DNA from: Aurantiacibacter luteus
Lineage (GTDB): Bacteria; Pseudomonadota; Alphaproteobacteria; Sphingomonadales; Sphingomonadaceae
NCBI RefSeq assembly: GCF_001010945.1
Contig: NZ_LBHB01000001.1
Coordinates: forward strand, 682,001-746,000
Length of the DNA: 64,000 nt
Reading direction: 5' to 3'
The notes under the pieces were generated by a model that searched no databases, had not been told where the DNA came from, and worked only from the letters and a program-made list of their open reading frames with translations. Both the position numbers and the translations under genes were made by a program. Below, piece after piece: positions 46,751 through 58,344 of the stretch (position 1 is its first letter; every line of letters begins with the position of its first letter).

Positions 46751-47201
46751 CGTTGTCGCCCCCGAACGGCAGCCGGTCGCGAAGGTAGGCGAAAGCATAT
46801 CCGGCGTGAAACAGCAGGCCGAGGCCCAGCGCGAGTAGCAGGCTGTCGCTGGCAAGCACGTCGAAACCCGCGATAAGGCGGTCCATCAAGCTCGTGTTGC
46901 TGTCGATCCACAGCAGCAGCATCACGACTCCGAGGCCGAACGCCATCCACGAAAGGCCGGTGCCCACGAGCGAGCGGTAGTAGCCGTCGGTATTGCCCTT
47001 CATTCCAGCGACGATCAGCGAACCGCACATGCCGCCGAAGAGCGGGCCCATGAAGGCGATGTTTGCACCTGAAAGGTGGAGCGGAATGGCGAGCACGTTG
47101 ACCGCGCCGCTCGCGAGGGTCAGCCAGTACAGGCGCTCGCGATGTTCGCGCTGGTTGCGCTCGTGGTCGATGCGGTAACCGGTGGAGGGTTCGTAGGGCA
47201 T
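46740..47201 (-). CDS. Small four-helix membrane protein, array member 2
   Basis: A 153-residue protein beginning M-P-Y-E-P with a charged stretch (IDHERNQREHRERLYW), and hydrophobic segments at about 24-43, 49-67, 82-100 and 121-140. K-G-N-T-D-G-Y-Y-R-S-L (DGY at 72-74) replaces DEY. It overlaps member 1 as TGATG and member 3 by 11 bases. Confidence 0.78.
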   Translation of the reverse strand: MPYEPSTGYRIDHERNQREHRERLYWLTLASGAVNVLAIPLHLSGANIAFMGPLFGGMCGSLIVAGMKGNTDGYYRSLVGTGLSWMAFGLGVVMLLLWIDSNTSLMDRLIAGFDVLASDSLLLALGLGLLFHAGYAFAYLRDRLPFGGDNDGL

Positions 47202-47599
47202 CAGAAGGCTCCGGTCAGGCGCTTGATATTGAAGACGACAAAGAAAGCGAAAAGCGAGGCAGCCGCAGCGCCGCGCTCGGGAAAGTCCTGCCCGTTCTCG
47301 ATACCGAACAGGCCATCGATGAAACCTTCGATGCCCGGAGCCGCCACGAGCCAGGCGATAATCGTGGCGAAGGCGGCGTTCGTCGCCGTGGACCAGAGGC
47401 TGAGCGTGTACTCGTCGGTCTTGCGGGTAAAGAACATCACGGGGAGAGAGACCACCAGGCAAACGGTGGCCGCTATCACCAGGCTCCGCGGTAGCGGATG
47501 GAAGGCCGCGATCACCAGCATGGCGATGCCCAGCAGACCGACGATCCCGAGATTAAGATTGACGGAAGCCCAGTCGCGGCGGCGCTTGATCGTGTTCAA
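47201..47599 (-). CDS. Small four-helix membrane protein, array member 1
   Basis: A 132-residue protein with hydrophobic segments at about 15-33, 39-57, 67-85 and 110-125. F-T-R-K-T-D-E-Y-T-L-S-L-W (DEY at 62-64) follows segment 2. A TTG start at 47599 is preferred because AGGA lies 8 bases upstream and it gives MNTIKRRRDW. It is the first gene of the array, 92 bases after the urcA-like gene. Two palindromes occur at and before the start. Confidence 0.75.
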   Translation of the reverse strand: MNTIKRRRDWASVNLNLGIVGLLGIAMLVIAAFHPLPRSLVIAATVCLVVSLPVMFFTRKTDEYTLSLWSTATNAAFATIIAWLVAAPGIEGFIDGLFGIENGQDFPERGAAAASLFAFFVVFNIKRLTGAF

Positions 47600-47631
47600 G
47601 TGATCGGTCCTGTTAGCGGTTGCTTGCAAGC
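47585..47631. promoter_or_regulatory. Two short palindromes at the start of the membrane-protein array
   Basis: CTTGA-N6-TCAAG (47585-47600) spans the TTG start of the first array gene. GCTTGCAAGC (47622-47631), a perfect 10-base palindrome, lies 23-32 bases upstream. XRE regulators bind short palindromes, so these are candidate operators for the array regulator. Chance occurrence cannot be excluded. Confidence 0.3.
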
Positions 47632-47691
47632 GAGGGAGGCGGGGGCGGCGCTGCCGGGCTGGTGGTGCGTCGCCCCCTGTCCCGCGCAAGA

Positions 47692-48021
47692 TCAGCCCCG
47701 GTTGTCGAGGGTCAGCGTGGCGAGACGTTCGGTGCGCGCCGCGACGATGGCCAGTTCGATGCGCGGGGCGAAGGATGCCTCGAGATCTTCCCGGCAGGCG
47801 CTCTCGAAGCGGCGCGATGCGCTATCGCGGCCGCCGGTGCGGCAGGCACGCGAGATGGCCTGGTCGACTCGGCTATCGAGGCGTTCCTGGTCGGCGGGCT
47901 GGGTCAGGTCGAGGTCGGCGGTGGGCACCGTGATCTGCGCCGGCTCGCCGGTCTGCGCAGCGGCCGGAACGGCGAAGGCGGCAACGATGGCGATGGCGGC
48001 GGAGGCGAGGAGCTTGGTCAT
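47692..48021 (-). CDS. UrcA family protein
   Basis: A 109-residue exported protein with signal peptide MTKLLASAAIAIVAAFAVPAAAQ. The mature part matches the UrcA family common in Sphingomonadales and Caulobacterales: ITVPTADLDLTQPADQERLDSRVDQAISRAC, with paired Cys (RACRTGG and SACREDLE). Function is unknown. It lies directly downstream of a promoter flanked by inverted repeats and 92 bases before the membrane-protein array. Confidence 0.88.
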   Translation of the reverse strand: MTKLLASAAIAIVAAFAVPAAAQTGEPAQITVPTADLDLTQPADQERLDSRVDQAISRACRTGGRDSASRRFESACREDLEASFAPRIELAIVAARTERLATLTLDNRG

Positions 48022-48069
48022 AGCAATGGTCCTTTTAACCTTACAATGTGTTCGGTCAACCTTCCCTTA

Positions 48070-48127
48070 TGTCAGGTTGTGCTGACTTTATGTCGTGACT
48101 CACTGACCGTGTCAACATGACCTGACA
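48070..48127 (-). promoter_or_regulatory. Promoter with flanking inverted repeats upstream of the urcA-like gene
   Basis: On the minus strand TTGACA (48115-48110) and CATAAA (48092-48087) are 17 bases apart, a good sigma-70 promoter. TGTCAGGTTGTGCTGAC occurs on the plus strand at 48070-48086, and an inverted copy (TGTCAGGTCATGTTGAC on the minus strand) at 48127-48111. They match at 14 of 17 bases; one covers the -35 box and the other lies just downstream of the -10 box. A third looser TGTC-N9-TGAC is at 48091-48107. This is a typical operator layout; the regulator is unknown. Confidence 0.5.
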
Positions 48128-48183
48128 AAAGGACAGGCGTGCGTGACCCGCGCGCCTGCCAAGCATCTGAAATATTGGTTGAA

Positions 48184-49167
48184 TTAATTTATGCGTTCGG
48201 CCGTCAGGCCGCGCTCTCGCAGCTTCGCCAGAAGCGAAACATCGCCCTCGAAGTGCCCGGACCCGACCGCCAGCAGGATGGTGCCGGGCGAATCGAGTCG
48301 TTCGTCCAGCCACTGCGCCCAGGCCGTGTTGCGGCGGTCGAGCAGCATGGCGTTGAAGGCCCTGCCGATGGCGCCGTCGCCGAAACCGATGTCGAAGTGA
48401 TCCTGCACCTCGCCGCGCGCCCAGCGGTGCTCGTCCGCCCAGTAATCGTCGCCGCGCGCGTCGACGTAGTCCGCGTCGTAGAACTGCTCGACCGACTTGC
48501 CGCGCCAGGCCAGCAGCTTCGCGTCGAGGTCGGCGATGATGGCATCGTCGTCGAGGCGCAGCAGCGAGTACATCACCGCGCCCGAATCCTCGATCGACTC
48601 GATCGGCCTGTTCGTTTCCAGGAAATCGCCCTCCAGCACCGTCTCCACGCCGTACTCGGTCGAGGAGGGATTGGACCCCACCGGCCCGTATCCCATGGAC
48701 AGCATGGCAGAGAGCACGGGCAGGTTGTCGAAGGCCTCGAAGTCCGCGCCGCTGCGCTCGATCAGCCGCCGCCACTGGGCTGCGCCCTCGGGCGAGAGAC
48801 GCTGCGAGGTGGGCACGCGGTTCGCCACGCGGTGCGTGAACTTCGCGTCGAGGTCGATCGCGCCCTCGTATTCGGCATAATCGGTCGTTTCCAGCACCAG
48901 TCCGTCGACCTCGGCGATGATGCTGTTGAGCTGGGCGCTGCGCCAGCGGAACCCTTCGGGCAGCGCATGGATCGTGCCCAACATGTAGATGGTCGTGTCC
49001 TCGTCCGACAGCTTCCACAGCGCAGGCGCGGGCTCGTAGTCCTGGTGGAAGGCGTAGCGGTCCGCCTCCTCGGCGACCCTGCCGCCCGTGTCTTGCGCGG
49101 CCAGCGGCGTGGCGGCGAGGAACAGGGAGGTCAGGGCGAGCGCGATGCGCGAGAGGGTGCGAGCCAT
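48184..49167 (-). CDS. TraB/GumN family exported protein (third of three)
   Basis: A 327-residue protein with a signal peptide of the cleavable type (MARTLSRIALALTSLFLAATPLAAQ). The TraB/GumN motifs are MLGTIHALPEGFRW near residue 66 and LAVGSGHFEGDVSLLAKLRERGLTAERIN at the end. The last ten residues closely resemble those of the second TraB protein (R-G-L-T-A-E-R). It is followed by 162 bases before the urcA-like gene and diverges from glyQ. Function unknown. Confidence 0.88.
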   Translation of the reverse strand: MARTLSRIALALTSLFLAATPLAAQDTGGRVAEEADRYAFHQDYEPAPALWKLSDEDTTIYMLGTIHALPEGFRWRSAQLNSIIAEVDGLVLETTDYAEYEGAIDLDAKFTHRVANRVPTSQRLSPEGAAQWRRLIERSGADFEAFDNLPVLSAMLSMGYGPVGSNPSSTEYGVETVLEGDFLETNRPIESIEDSGAVMYSLLRLDDDAIIADLDAKLLAWRGKSVEQFYDADYVDARGDDYWADEHRWARGEVQDHFDIGFGDGAIGRAFNAMLLDRRNTAWAQWLDERLDSPGTILLAVGSGHFEGDVSLLAKLRERGLTAERIN

Positions 49168-49265
49168 TTCGCAGGCGATTCACACACGCGCGCGCTCTTG
49201 CTGTCAAGCGCCGTTGCCGCCTGCCATTGACGCTCGTTCACCCTTGAGCCAAAGCCCGCCGCGCG

Positions 49266-50168
49266 ATGACGAGCCCCAATCCCGCGACCAGCTTCCAGGA
49301 CATGATCCTCGCGCTCCACGATTTCTGGAGCGCGCAGGGCTGCCTGATCCTGCAACCCTACGACATGCGCATGGGCGCGGGCACCTTCCACACCGCCACC
49401 ACCCTGCGCGCGCTGGGGCCGGAGCCGTGGAACGCCGCCTTCGTCCAGCCTTCGCGCCGCCCCACGGATGGCCGTTATGGCGAGAACCCCAACCGGCTTC
49501 AGCACTATTACCAGTACCAGGTGATCCTGAAGCCGAGCCCGCCGGACATCCAGGACCTCTACCTTGAGAGCCTCCGCCGCATCGGCGTGGATCCGCTGAA
49601 GCACGACATCCGCTTCGTTGAGGACGACTGGGAATCGCCCACGCTCGGCGCCTGGGGGCTGGGCTGGGAGGTCTGGTGCGACGGCATGGAGGTGACGCAA
49701 TTCACCTATTTCCAGCAGATGGGCGGCTTCGATTGCAAGCCCGTCGCTGGCGAGCTGACCTACGGTCTCGAACGCCTCGCCATGTACATCCAGGGCGTCG
49801 ACAACGTCTACGATCTCGACTTCAACGGGAAGGGCGTCAGCTACGGCGACGTCTTCCTCGAGAACGAGCGGCAGATGTCGAAATGGAACTTCGAGGTCGC
49901 CGATACTGCCGCCCTGTTCGACCTCTTCGCCAAGGCCGAGTCCGAGTGCCGCAACGCCATCGCGCATGACGTGCCCATTGCCGCCTACGAGCAGGCGGTG
50001 GAAGCCAGCCACCTGTTCAACCTCCTCCAGGCCCGCGGCGTCATCAGCGTGCAGGAACGCGCCAGCTACATGGCCCGCGTACGCGATCTGGCGCGCGGAT
50101 CCTGCGAGAAGTACGCCGAGGTGATGACGCCGAAGTGGCAGGCGGACTATCCGGAGTGGTCGCTGTGA
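49266..50168 (+). CDS. glyQ: Glycine-tRNA ligase alpha subunit
   Basis: The alpha subunit of the bacterial heterotetrameric glycyl-tRNA synthetase, which forms glycyl-adenylate. The 300 residues show the family signature [17 protein letters not shown], the class II motifs [17 protein letters not shown] and [18 protein letters not shown], then FEDDW-like [21 protein letters not shown] and [12 protein letters not shown]. It overlaps glyS by 4 bases. Confidence 0.97.
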   Translation: MTSPNPATSFQDMILALHDFWSAQGCLILQPYDMRMGAGTFHTATTLRALGPEPWNAAFVQPSRRPTDGRYGENPNRLQHYYQYQVILKPSPPDIQDLYLESLRRIGVDPLKHDIRFVEDDWESPTLGAWGLGWEVWCDGMEVTQFTYFQQMGGFDCKPVAGELTYGLERLAMYIQGVDNVYDLDFNGKGVSYGDVFLENERQMSKWNFEVADTAALFDLFAKAESECRNAIAHDVPIAAYEQAVEASHLFNLLQARGVISVQERASYMARVRDLARGSCEKYAEVMTPKWQADYPEWSL

Positions 50169-52369
50169 CGGACTTCCTGCTCGAACTGCGCTCCGAGGAA
50201 ATCCCTGCGCGGATGCAGGCCGGCGCGCGGGCGGAGCTGGAAAAGCTGTTCCGCCGCGAGATGGATGCCGCCGGCATCGCGCCCGGCGACATCACCGCCT
50301 GGTCGACCCCGCGCCGCCTCGCCCTGATCGCCCGCGACCTGCCCGAAGCGACCAAGGCAGTCCGCGAGGAAGTCAAGGGCCCGCCCGTCGGCGCGCCCGA
50401 TGCGGCCATCGACGGCTTCTGCCGCAAGAACGGCGTAACCCGCGACCAGCTCGAGGAGCGCGACGTCAAGGGCCGCGCCACCTGGTTCGCCGTCATCGAC
50501 AAGCCGGGCCGCGCCATGGCGGACCTGCTGGCCGAGGCGATCCCCGCGATCGTGCGCGATTTCAGCTGGCCCAAGTCCATGCGCTGGGGCGAGGCGTCGC
50601 GCTCGACCGAATCCTTGCGCTGGGTGCGGCCGCTCTCCGGCATCGTCGCGCTGCTGGGCGACGAGGTCGTCGACTGCGAGATCCACGGCGTGACCAGCGG
50701 CGCGGTGACGCTGGGCCACCGCTTCCACCATTCGGGCGACATCACCATCGGCAGCGCCGCCGACTACGCGGTGAAGCTGCGCGCCGGCCACGTCATCGTC
50801 GATCACGAGGAACGCGCCGCCATCATCCGCGATGGTGCGGCCAAGACGGCGGCGGACGCGGGGCTGACCCTGGTCGAGGACGAGGGGCTGGTGGCCGAGA
50901 ACGCCGGCCTCACCGAATGGCCCGTGCCGCTGCTAGGCCGCTTCGATGAGGCCTATCTCGACGTTCCGCCCGAGGTCATCCAGCTGACCGCGCGGGTGAA
51001 CCAGAAGTATTTCGTGTGCCATCCTCCCCGGACCGGGGAGGGGGACCATCCGCAGGATGGTGGAGGGGCACCGTCTGCCGAGCGCCTCGCCAATGCCTTC
51101 GTCTGCACCGCCAATATCGAGGCCGATGATCCCGCCGTGGTTGTCGAAGGCAACCGCAAGGTCCTCGCCGCGCGACTTTCCGACGCCCGCTTCTTCTGGG
51201 AGCAGGACCGGAAGACCTCGCTCGCCGAACACGCGAAGAAGCTGGAGCGCATCACCTTCCACGAAAAGCTCGGCACCGTCGCCGACAAGGTCGAGCGGGT
51301 GGCGAAGCTGGCGGCATGGCTCGTCTCCGATGCCCGCGCGCCCAATGGCGACCACAACCTCGCGCGGCAGGCGGCAGAACTCAGCAAGTCCGATCTCGTC
51401 ACCGAGATGGTCGGGGAATTCCCTGAACTTCAGGGTCTTATGGGCGGCTATTACGCCCGTGCCGAAGGTTTGCCGGATGAGGTCGCCAACGCCATACGCG
51501 ATCACTACAAGCCTGTCGGCCAGGACGACGCTGTGCCGACCGCACCGCTGACCGTCGCCGTCAGCCTGGCCGACAAGCTCGACAACCTCTTCAGCTTCTT
51601 CAACATCGGCATCCTGCCGACCGGATCGAAGGATCCTTTCGCGCTTCGCCGCGCGGCTCTGGGCTATCTCCGGCTGGTGCAGGCCAACGGCCTCGAATTA
51701 TCGCTCGAACAGGCGGCACAGGCCTGGGGCGGACTGGGCCGCGCGAAGCTGGGCACGCAGGTGGCGGAGTTCCTCTCCGACCGTCTGGCTGTGCAGATGA
51801 AGGATCAGGGCGTGCGCCACGACTACATCGCCGCCTCGCGCGAGTGGGCGGGGCAGGTGGATGCCCGCACCGACAGGATCGAGGCCCGCGCCCGTGCGCT
51901 TGGCGCCTTCCTCGACACGCCCGACGGCGCCAACCTCCTCGCTGGCTACAAGCGCGCCGCCAATATCCTCAAGAAGGAGGACTGGCATGGCATCGAGGGC
52001 GAGATCGCGCATACCGGGGAGGAGGACCCGCTTGCGCTGGTCGACGATCCGGACATGAAGGCGGTCATCGACGCCAAGATGGCCGAGCGCAAGGCGGGCG
52101 CCGTTTCCTACACGCCCGAGCCGGCGGAAAGCGCGCTGACCGAGGCGCTCGATACTGCCGCACCGACCGCGGCCCGCGCGGTCGAGGCGGAAGATTTTGC
52201 CGCCGCCATGGCCGCGCTCGCCACGCTGCGCGCACCCATCGATGCCTTCTTCGAAAGCGTGACGGTGAACGACGCAGACCCCGCCAAGCGGGCGGCGCGT
52301 CTGAACCTGCTCGCACGATTCCGCGACGCCGTGCACCAAGTCGCGGATTTCAGCCGCATCGAGGGCTGA
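50165..52369 (+). CDS. glyS: Glycine-tRNA ligase beta subunit with palindromic-repeat insert
   Basis: The tRNA-binding beta subunit. The GTG at 50165 overlaps the glyQ stop (GTGA) and gives [18 protein letters not shown]. Family motifs include [42 protein letters not shown]-type ([13 protein letters not shown]) and [11 protein letters not shown], and an anticodon-binding-like end. Between residues 285 and 307 about 20 residues ([20 protein letters not shown]) are encoded by a two-hairpin repeat that interrupts the normal sequence VNQKYFVC...[13 protein letters not shown]. The frame is kept open and the downstream residues are intact, so the protein is probably functional. Confidence 0.95.
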   Translation: MTDFLLELRSEEIPARMQAGARAELEKLFRREMDAAGIAPGDITAWSTPRRLALIARDLPEATKAVREEVKGPPVGAPDAAIDGFCRKNGVTRDQLEERDVKGRATWFAVIDKPGRAMADLLAEAIPAIVRDFSWPKSMRWGEASRSTESLRWVRPLSGIVALLGDEVVDCEIHGVTSGAVTLGHRFHHSGDITIGSAADYAVKLRAGHVIVDHEERAAIIRDGAAKTAADAGLTLVEDEGLVAENAGLTEWPVPLLGRFDEAYLDVPPEVIQLTARVNQKYFVCHPPRTGEGDHPQDGGGAPSAERLANAFVCTANIEADDPAVVVEGNRKVLAARLSDARFFWEQDRKTSLAEHAKKLERITFHEKLGTVADKVERVAKLAAWLVSDARAPNGDHNLARQAAELSKSDLVTEMVGEFPELQGLMGGYYARAEGLPDEVANAIRDHYKPVGQDDAVPTAPLTVAVSLADKLDNLFSFFNIGILPTGSKDPFALRRAALGYLRLVQANGLELSLEQAAQAWGGLGRAKLGTQVAEFLSDRLAVQMKDQGVRHDYIAASREWAGQVDARTDRIEARARALGAFLDTPDGANLLAGYKRAANILKKEDWHGIEGEIAHTGEEDPLALVDDPDMKAVIDAKMAERKAGAVSYTPEPAESALTEALDTAAPTAARAVEAEDFAAAMAALATLRAPIDAFFESVTVNDADPAKRAARLNLLARFRDAVHQVADFSRIEG
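51019..51070. repeat. Palindromic repeat element inserted in frame within glyS
   Basis: Two adjacent hairpins: CCTCCCCGG-A-CCGGGGAGG (51023-51041) and ACCATCC-GCA-GGATGGT (51045-51061). They are flanked by CCAT at 51019 and GGAGGGGCA to 51070. The sequence looks like dispersed intergenic repeats of sphingomonad genomes, but here it is inside a conserved gene and adds about 20 residues without a frameshift. Confidence 0.75.
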
Positions 52370-52429
52370 TCGATAAACAACGGAGCGGTGAACACTTCGC
52401 CTGACTTGTCCAGAATTCCGGGGTCTCGA

Positions 52430-55085
<2,656 letters not shown>

Positions 55086-55108
<23 letters not shown>

Positions 55109-55838
55109 CGATCTCGAAGGTCTCGCTGACCTTTCCGTCGGCATCGGCCTGCGCCATGAACGCCGCGCGTGCCCGCTCGCAGGCGGCGCGGGTGAGGGGC
55201 GGGGGAACGCTCGCCAGCACCTGGCCCAGACCCTGTGCACGCAGATCGGCCACCAGCACGTCCAGCGAGGAATAGCGCACCGTAAGCCGCTGGGTATCGA
55301 CCACCGGATTGCTCCATCCGGCGCGCTGCAACAGACCGGGGGCGGAGCGCGGATCGACCAGCGGATGCATCCGTGCAGCCGGGCGGTCGCCGTCGGCCTC
55401 CTGCATGGCGCGGCGCAATTTGCCCAGGCTCGCCCCGCCGACCATGGTGGCGATGGCCATGCCGCGCGGTGCCAGCGCCTGCCGCACGTGGACGAGCGCG
55501 CCGGGCAGGTCGTTGACGGTGTCGAGCGTGCCTAGGCTCACCACCAGGTCGAATTCGCCCGTCGGCCAGGGCAGCTCTTCGTCGAGCGTGGCGGCATCGA
55601 ACCTGGTGATCGCATGGCCGGACCGCTCGAGATAAGCGGCGAGATCGCCCGTCCAGTCGCCCACGACCGCTGCCGCGCCAGGCTCTCGGCGCACGAAGGC
55701 GAGCCGCTCGGCTATTTCCGCAATCATGTCGTCGATGACGTAGCGCGCGGCATGCTCGCGGCGTTGCAGACCGGCAATACGGGCATGGCGCGAACGTCGC
55801 CGAACGGGGGAGAAGATGAGCGGCGGCGCTTCGGTCAT
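55086..55838 (-). CDS. SAM-dependent methyltransferase fold protein, NDUFAF5-like
   Basis: A 250-residue class I methyltransferase-fold protein. The SAM-binding strand is around AAVVGDWTGDLAAYL and FDLVVSLGTLDTVNDLPGALVHVRQAL. The pattern VNDLPGAL..., a M-V-G-G-A-S-L-G-K-L-R stretch, VDTQRLTVRYSSLDVLVADLRAQG and the C-terminal FEIVTLTGG resemble NDUFAF5, a complex I assembly factor that hydroxylates an arginine of NDUFS7. A BioC-type function is a weaker alternative. It overlaps the ppdK end by 23 bases and diverges from comF. Confidence 0.8.
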
Positions 55839-55879
55839 CGCGCTTGCCTAGAGCTGCCGGGAGCGCCAGCATAGCCCCG

Positions 55880-56626
55880 ATGTCCGCCACCAAGCTGATC
55901 GCCGAGAGCTTCGCCCCGCTCGTCGACCTGGTCTATCCGCCGCGCTGCCCGCTGTGCGGCGAGGGGCTGGCGGCGCAGGTCGGCCTGTGCACCGCCTGCT
56001 GGAGTGAGCTGGCGATTCCTGGCGAGCCCGCCTGCGACAGGTGCCAGCGCCCGTTCGGCGACGACGCGCCGGCTCTCGGACATACCTGCCCCCACTGCCT
56101 CGCGCGCCCGCCGCGGCATGACGGGATCGCCGCGGGTACGCTCTACAACGACACGGCGCGCCAGCTGGTGCTGCGCTTCAAGCATGGGCGCAAGATTGCG
56201 CTGGCGCCCATGCTGGCGCGTCTCGTGGCGGCGCGGCTGCCGGCGCTGGAGGGCGAGTGGCTGGCTGTGCCGGTGCCGCTGCACCGGACGCGATTGTGGA
56301 AGCGTGGCTACAACCAGTCGGTCCTCCTTGCGCGCGAGCTGGCCCAGCTGACCGGGGCAAAATTGCTGGTCGATGGTCTCGTTCGTCCGAAGGCCACGCC
56401 CAGCCTCGGCGGGCTGGGAAAGGCGGCGAGGGCGCGCGCTCTCGAGGGCGCTATCGCGGTCAATCCCGCACGGGCCGGACAGCTGGAGGGCGCGAAGGTC
56501 CTGGTGGTGGACGACGTGCTCACCAGCGGCGCGACAAGCAACGCCTGCGTGGAGACCCTGCGGCGGGCGGGCGCGGCGAAGGTGCGCATTGCCTGCTTCT
56601 CTCGCGTGCTGGAGGAGGCGCTTTGA
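55880..56626 (+). CDS. comF: ComF family protein (amidophosphoribosyltransferase-like)
   Basis: The 248-residue protein has an N-terminal zinc region with Cys pairs at 23/26, 37/40, 52/55 and 70/73. A phosphoribosyltransferase domain follows, with YNDTARQLVLRFKHGRK, VPVPLHRTRLWKRGYNQS and the PRPP motif VLVVDDVLTSGATS. ComF acts with ComEC and ComFA in DNA uptake in some bacteria, but many homologues are not linked to competence. The ATG at 55880 was chosen over an upstream in-frame start. Confidence 0.92.
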   Translation: MSATKLIAESFAPLVDLVYPPRCPLCGEGLAAQVGLCTACWSELAIPGEPACDRCQRPFGDDAPALGHTCPHCLARPPRHDGIAAGTLYNDTARQLVLRFKHGRKIALAPMLARLVAARLPALEGEWLAVPVPLHRTRLWKRGYNQSVLLARELAQLTGAKLLVDGLVRPKATPSLGGLGKAARARALEGAIAVNPARAGQLEGAKVLVVDDVLTSGATSNACVETLRRAGAAKVRIACFSRVLEEAL

Positions 56627-56913
56627 CGGCAAAACGCCCGGGAGTTTCCCCCCGGGCGTTCGCGTGACGAATAACGCTGGAGCTTCGCGTCTGCCCCCCA
56701 GCAGGTGCGGCAGCTCCAATCCCTCATGATCCGGGCCGGTGTCCGGCTCCGTCTCCCCCCGTCCTTGGCCGATGTGGCGCTCCAAACGAAGTCCGGCTCG
56801 TCAGGCCGAGGCGCATTCATTCCACCGAAAGGTTTCCGATCAAACCGCCTTCGCAACGCGCGATGGATTTTGAACCGCGATTGTGATTATCGTGCAACAA
56901 ACCGGTATGCGAA
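56627..56913. other. 287-base stretch without a convincing gene; possible minus-strand small RNA
   Basis: After comF there is a perfect 10-bp hairpin (56633-56660). On the minus strand it is followed by TTTT, so it looks like a terminator for a minus-strand transcript, although no minus-strand gene lies upstream of it. A hairpin pairing GGAGCT with AGCTCC (about 56680-56718) sits just upstream in that direction. A minus-strand TTGCAC-N17-TTCAAA pair is found near 56868-56897. The plus strand serves as the hisI leader. Confidence 0.4.
56633..56660. terminator. 10-bp terminator hairpin after comF
   Basis: AACGCCCGGG (56633-56642) pairs with CCCGGGCGTT (56651-56660). It begins 7 bases after the comF stop. 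The T tract (GTTTTGCC) is on the minus-strand side, so it may act bidirectionally. Confidence 0.6.
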
Positions 56914-57318
56914 GTGCAACCTGTTGGACAAAGTCGAAAGGGTCTCCCGATTTCAACCGATACGGCGCGCGAGCAGGGAAGCGCCTTCAGCCCGAAATTC
57001 GATGCAGCAGGCCTTCTCAGCGCCGTGGTCCAGGACGCGAGCAGCGGCGAAATCCTGATGGTCGCCTTCATGGACGAGCGCGCGCTTGCGGCGACGCAGG
57101 ATACCGGCATCGCCCACTTCCACTCTCGCAGCCGCAACGCCTTGTGGAAGAAGGGTGAGACATCGGGGAATGTGCTACACGTCGAGCGAATCCTCGTCGA
57201 TTGCGACCAGGACGCCTTGGTACTAAAGGTCAGGCCCGCCGGGCCCGCCTGCCACACGGGTGCGCGCAGCTGCTTCTACCGCCGGCTCGACGGCAACTCA
57301 CTCGTGCCGTCCGGGTGA
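56914..57318 (+). CDS. hisI: Phosphoribosyl-AMP cyclohydrolase HisI
   Basis: HisI opens the purine ring of phosphoribosyl-AMP, the third step of histidine synthesis. The family core is complete: [63 protein letters not shown] with metal-binding Asp and Cys residues. The start is unclear. GTG at 56914 gives 134 residues; the usual N terminus begins nearer residue 15 ([12 protein letters not shown]), where the only candidate is a rare ATT. No other his gene is near. Confidence 0.9.
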   Translation: MQPVGQSRKGLPISTDTAREQGSAFSPKFDAAGLLSAVVQDASSGEILMVAFMDERALAATQDTGIAHFHSRSRNALWKKGETSGNVLHVERILVDCDQDALVLKVRPAGPACHTGARSCFYRRLDGNSLVPSG

Positions 57319-57423
57319 GCGGATGCAGAGAGCGGCCAAAGATGTACGTCTTATGCCAATGCCGGGCCGCACACACGTTTACCGGTTGCAACGTTTCGCA
57401 CGCCAGCGGCGTCTTGCGCCCGA

Positions 57424-58340
<917 letters not shown>

Positions 58341-58344
<4 letters not shown>

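Noticed and set aside
42505-49167. The membrane array as a prophage or integrative element
   Set aside because: No integrase, transposase, attachment repeats or tRNA target are seen, and base composition looks like the neighbours.
51019-51070. glyS disrupted (pseudogene) by the repeat
   Set aside because: The reading frame continues through the repeat and all later motifs to a normal stop.
56308-56856. Minus-strand open frame of 182 residues between hisI and comF
   Set aside because: Most of it is antisense to comF and the rest crosses a terminator hairpin; no family features.
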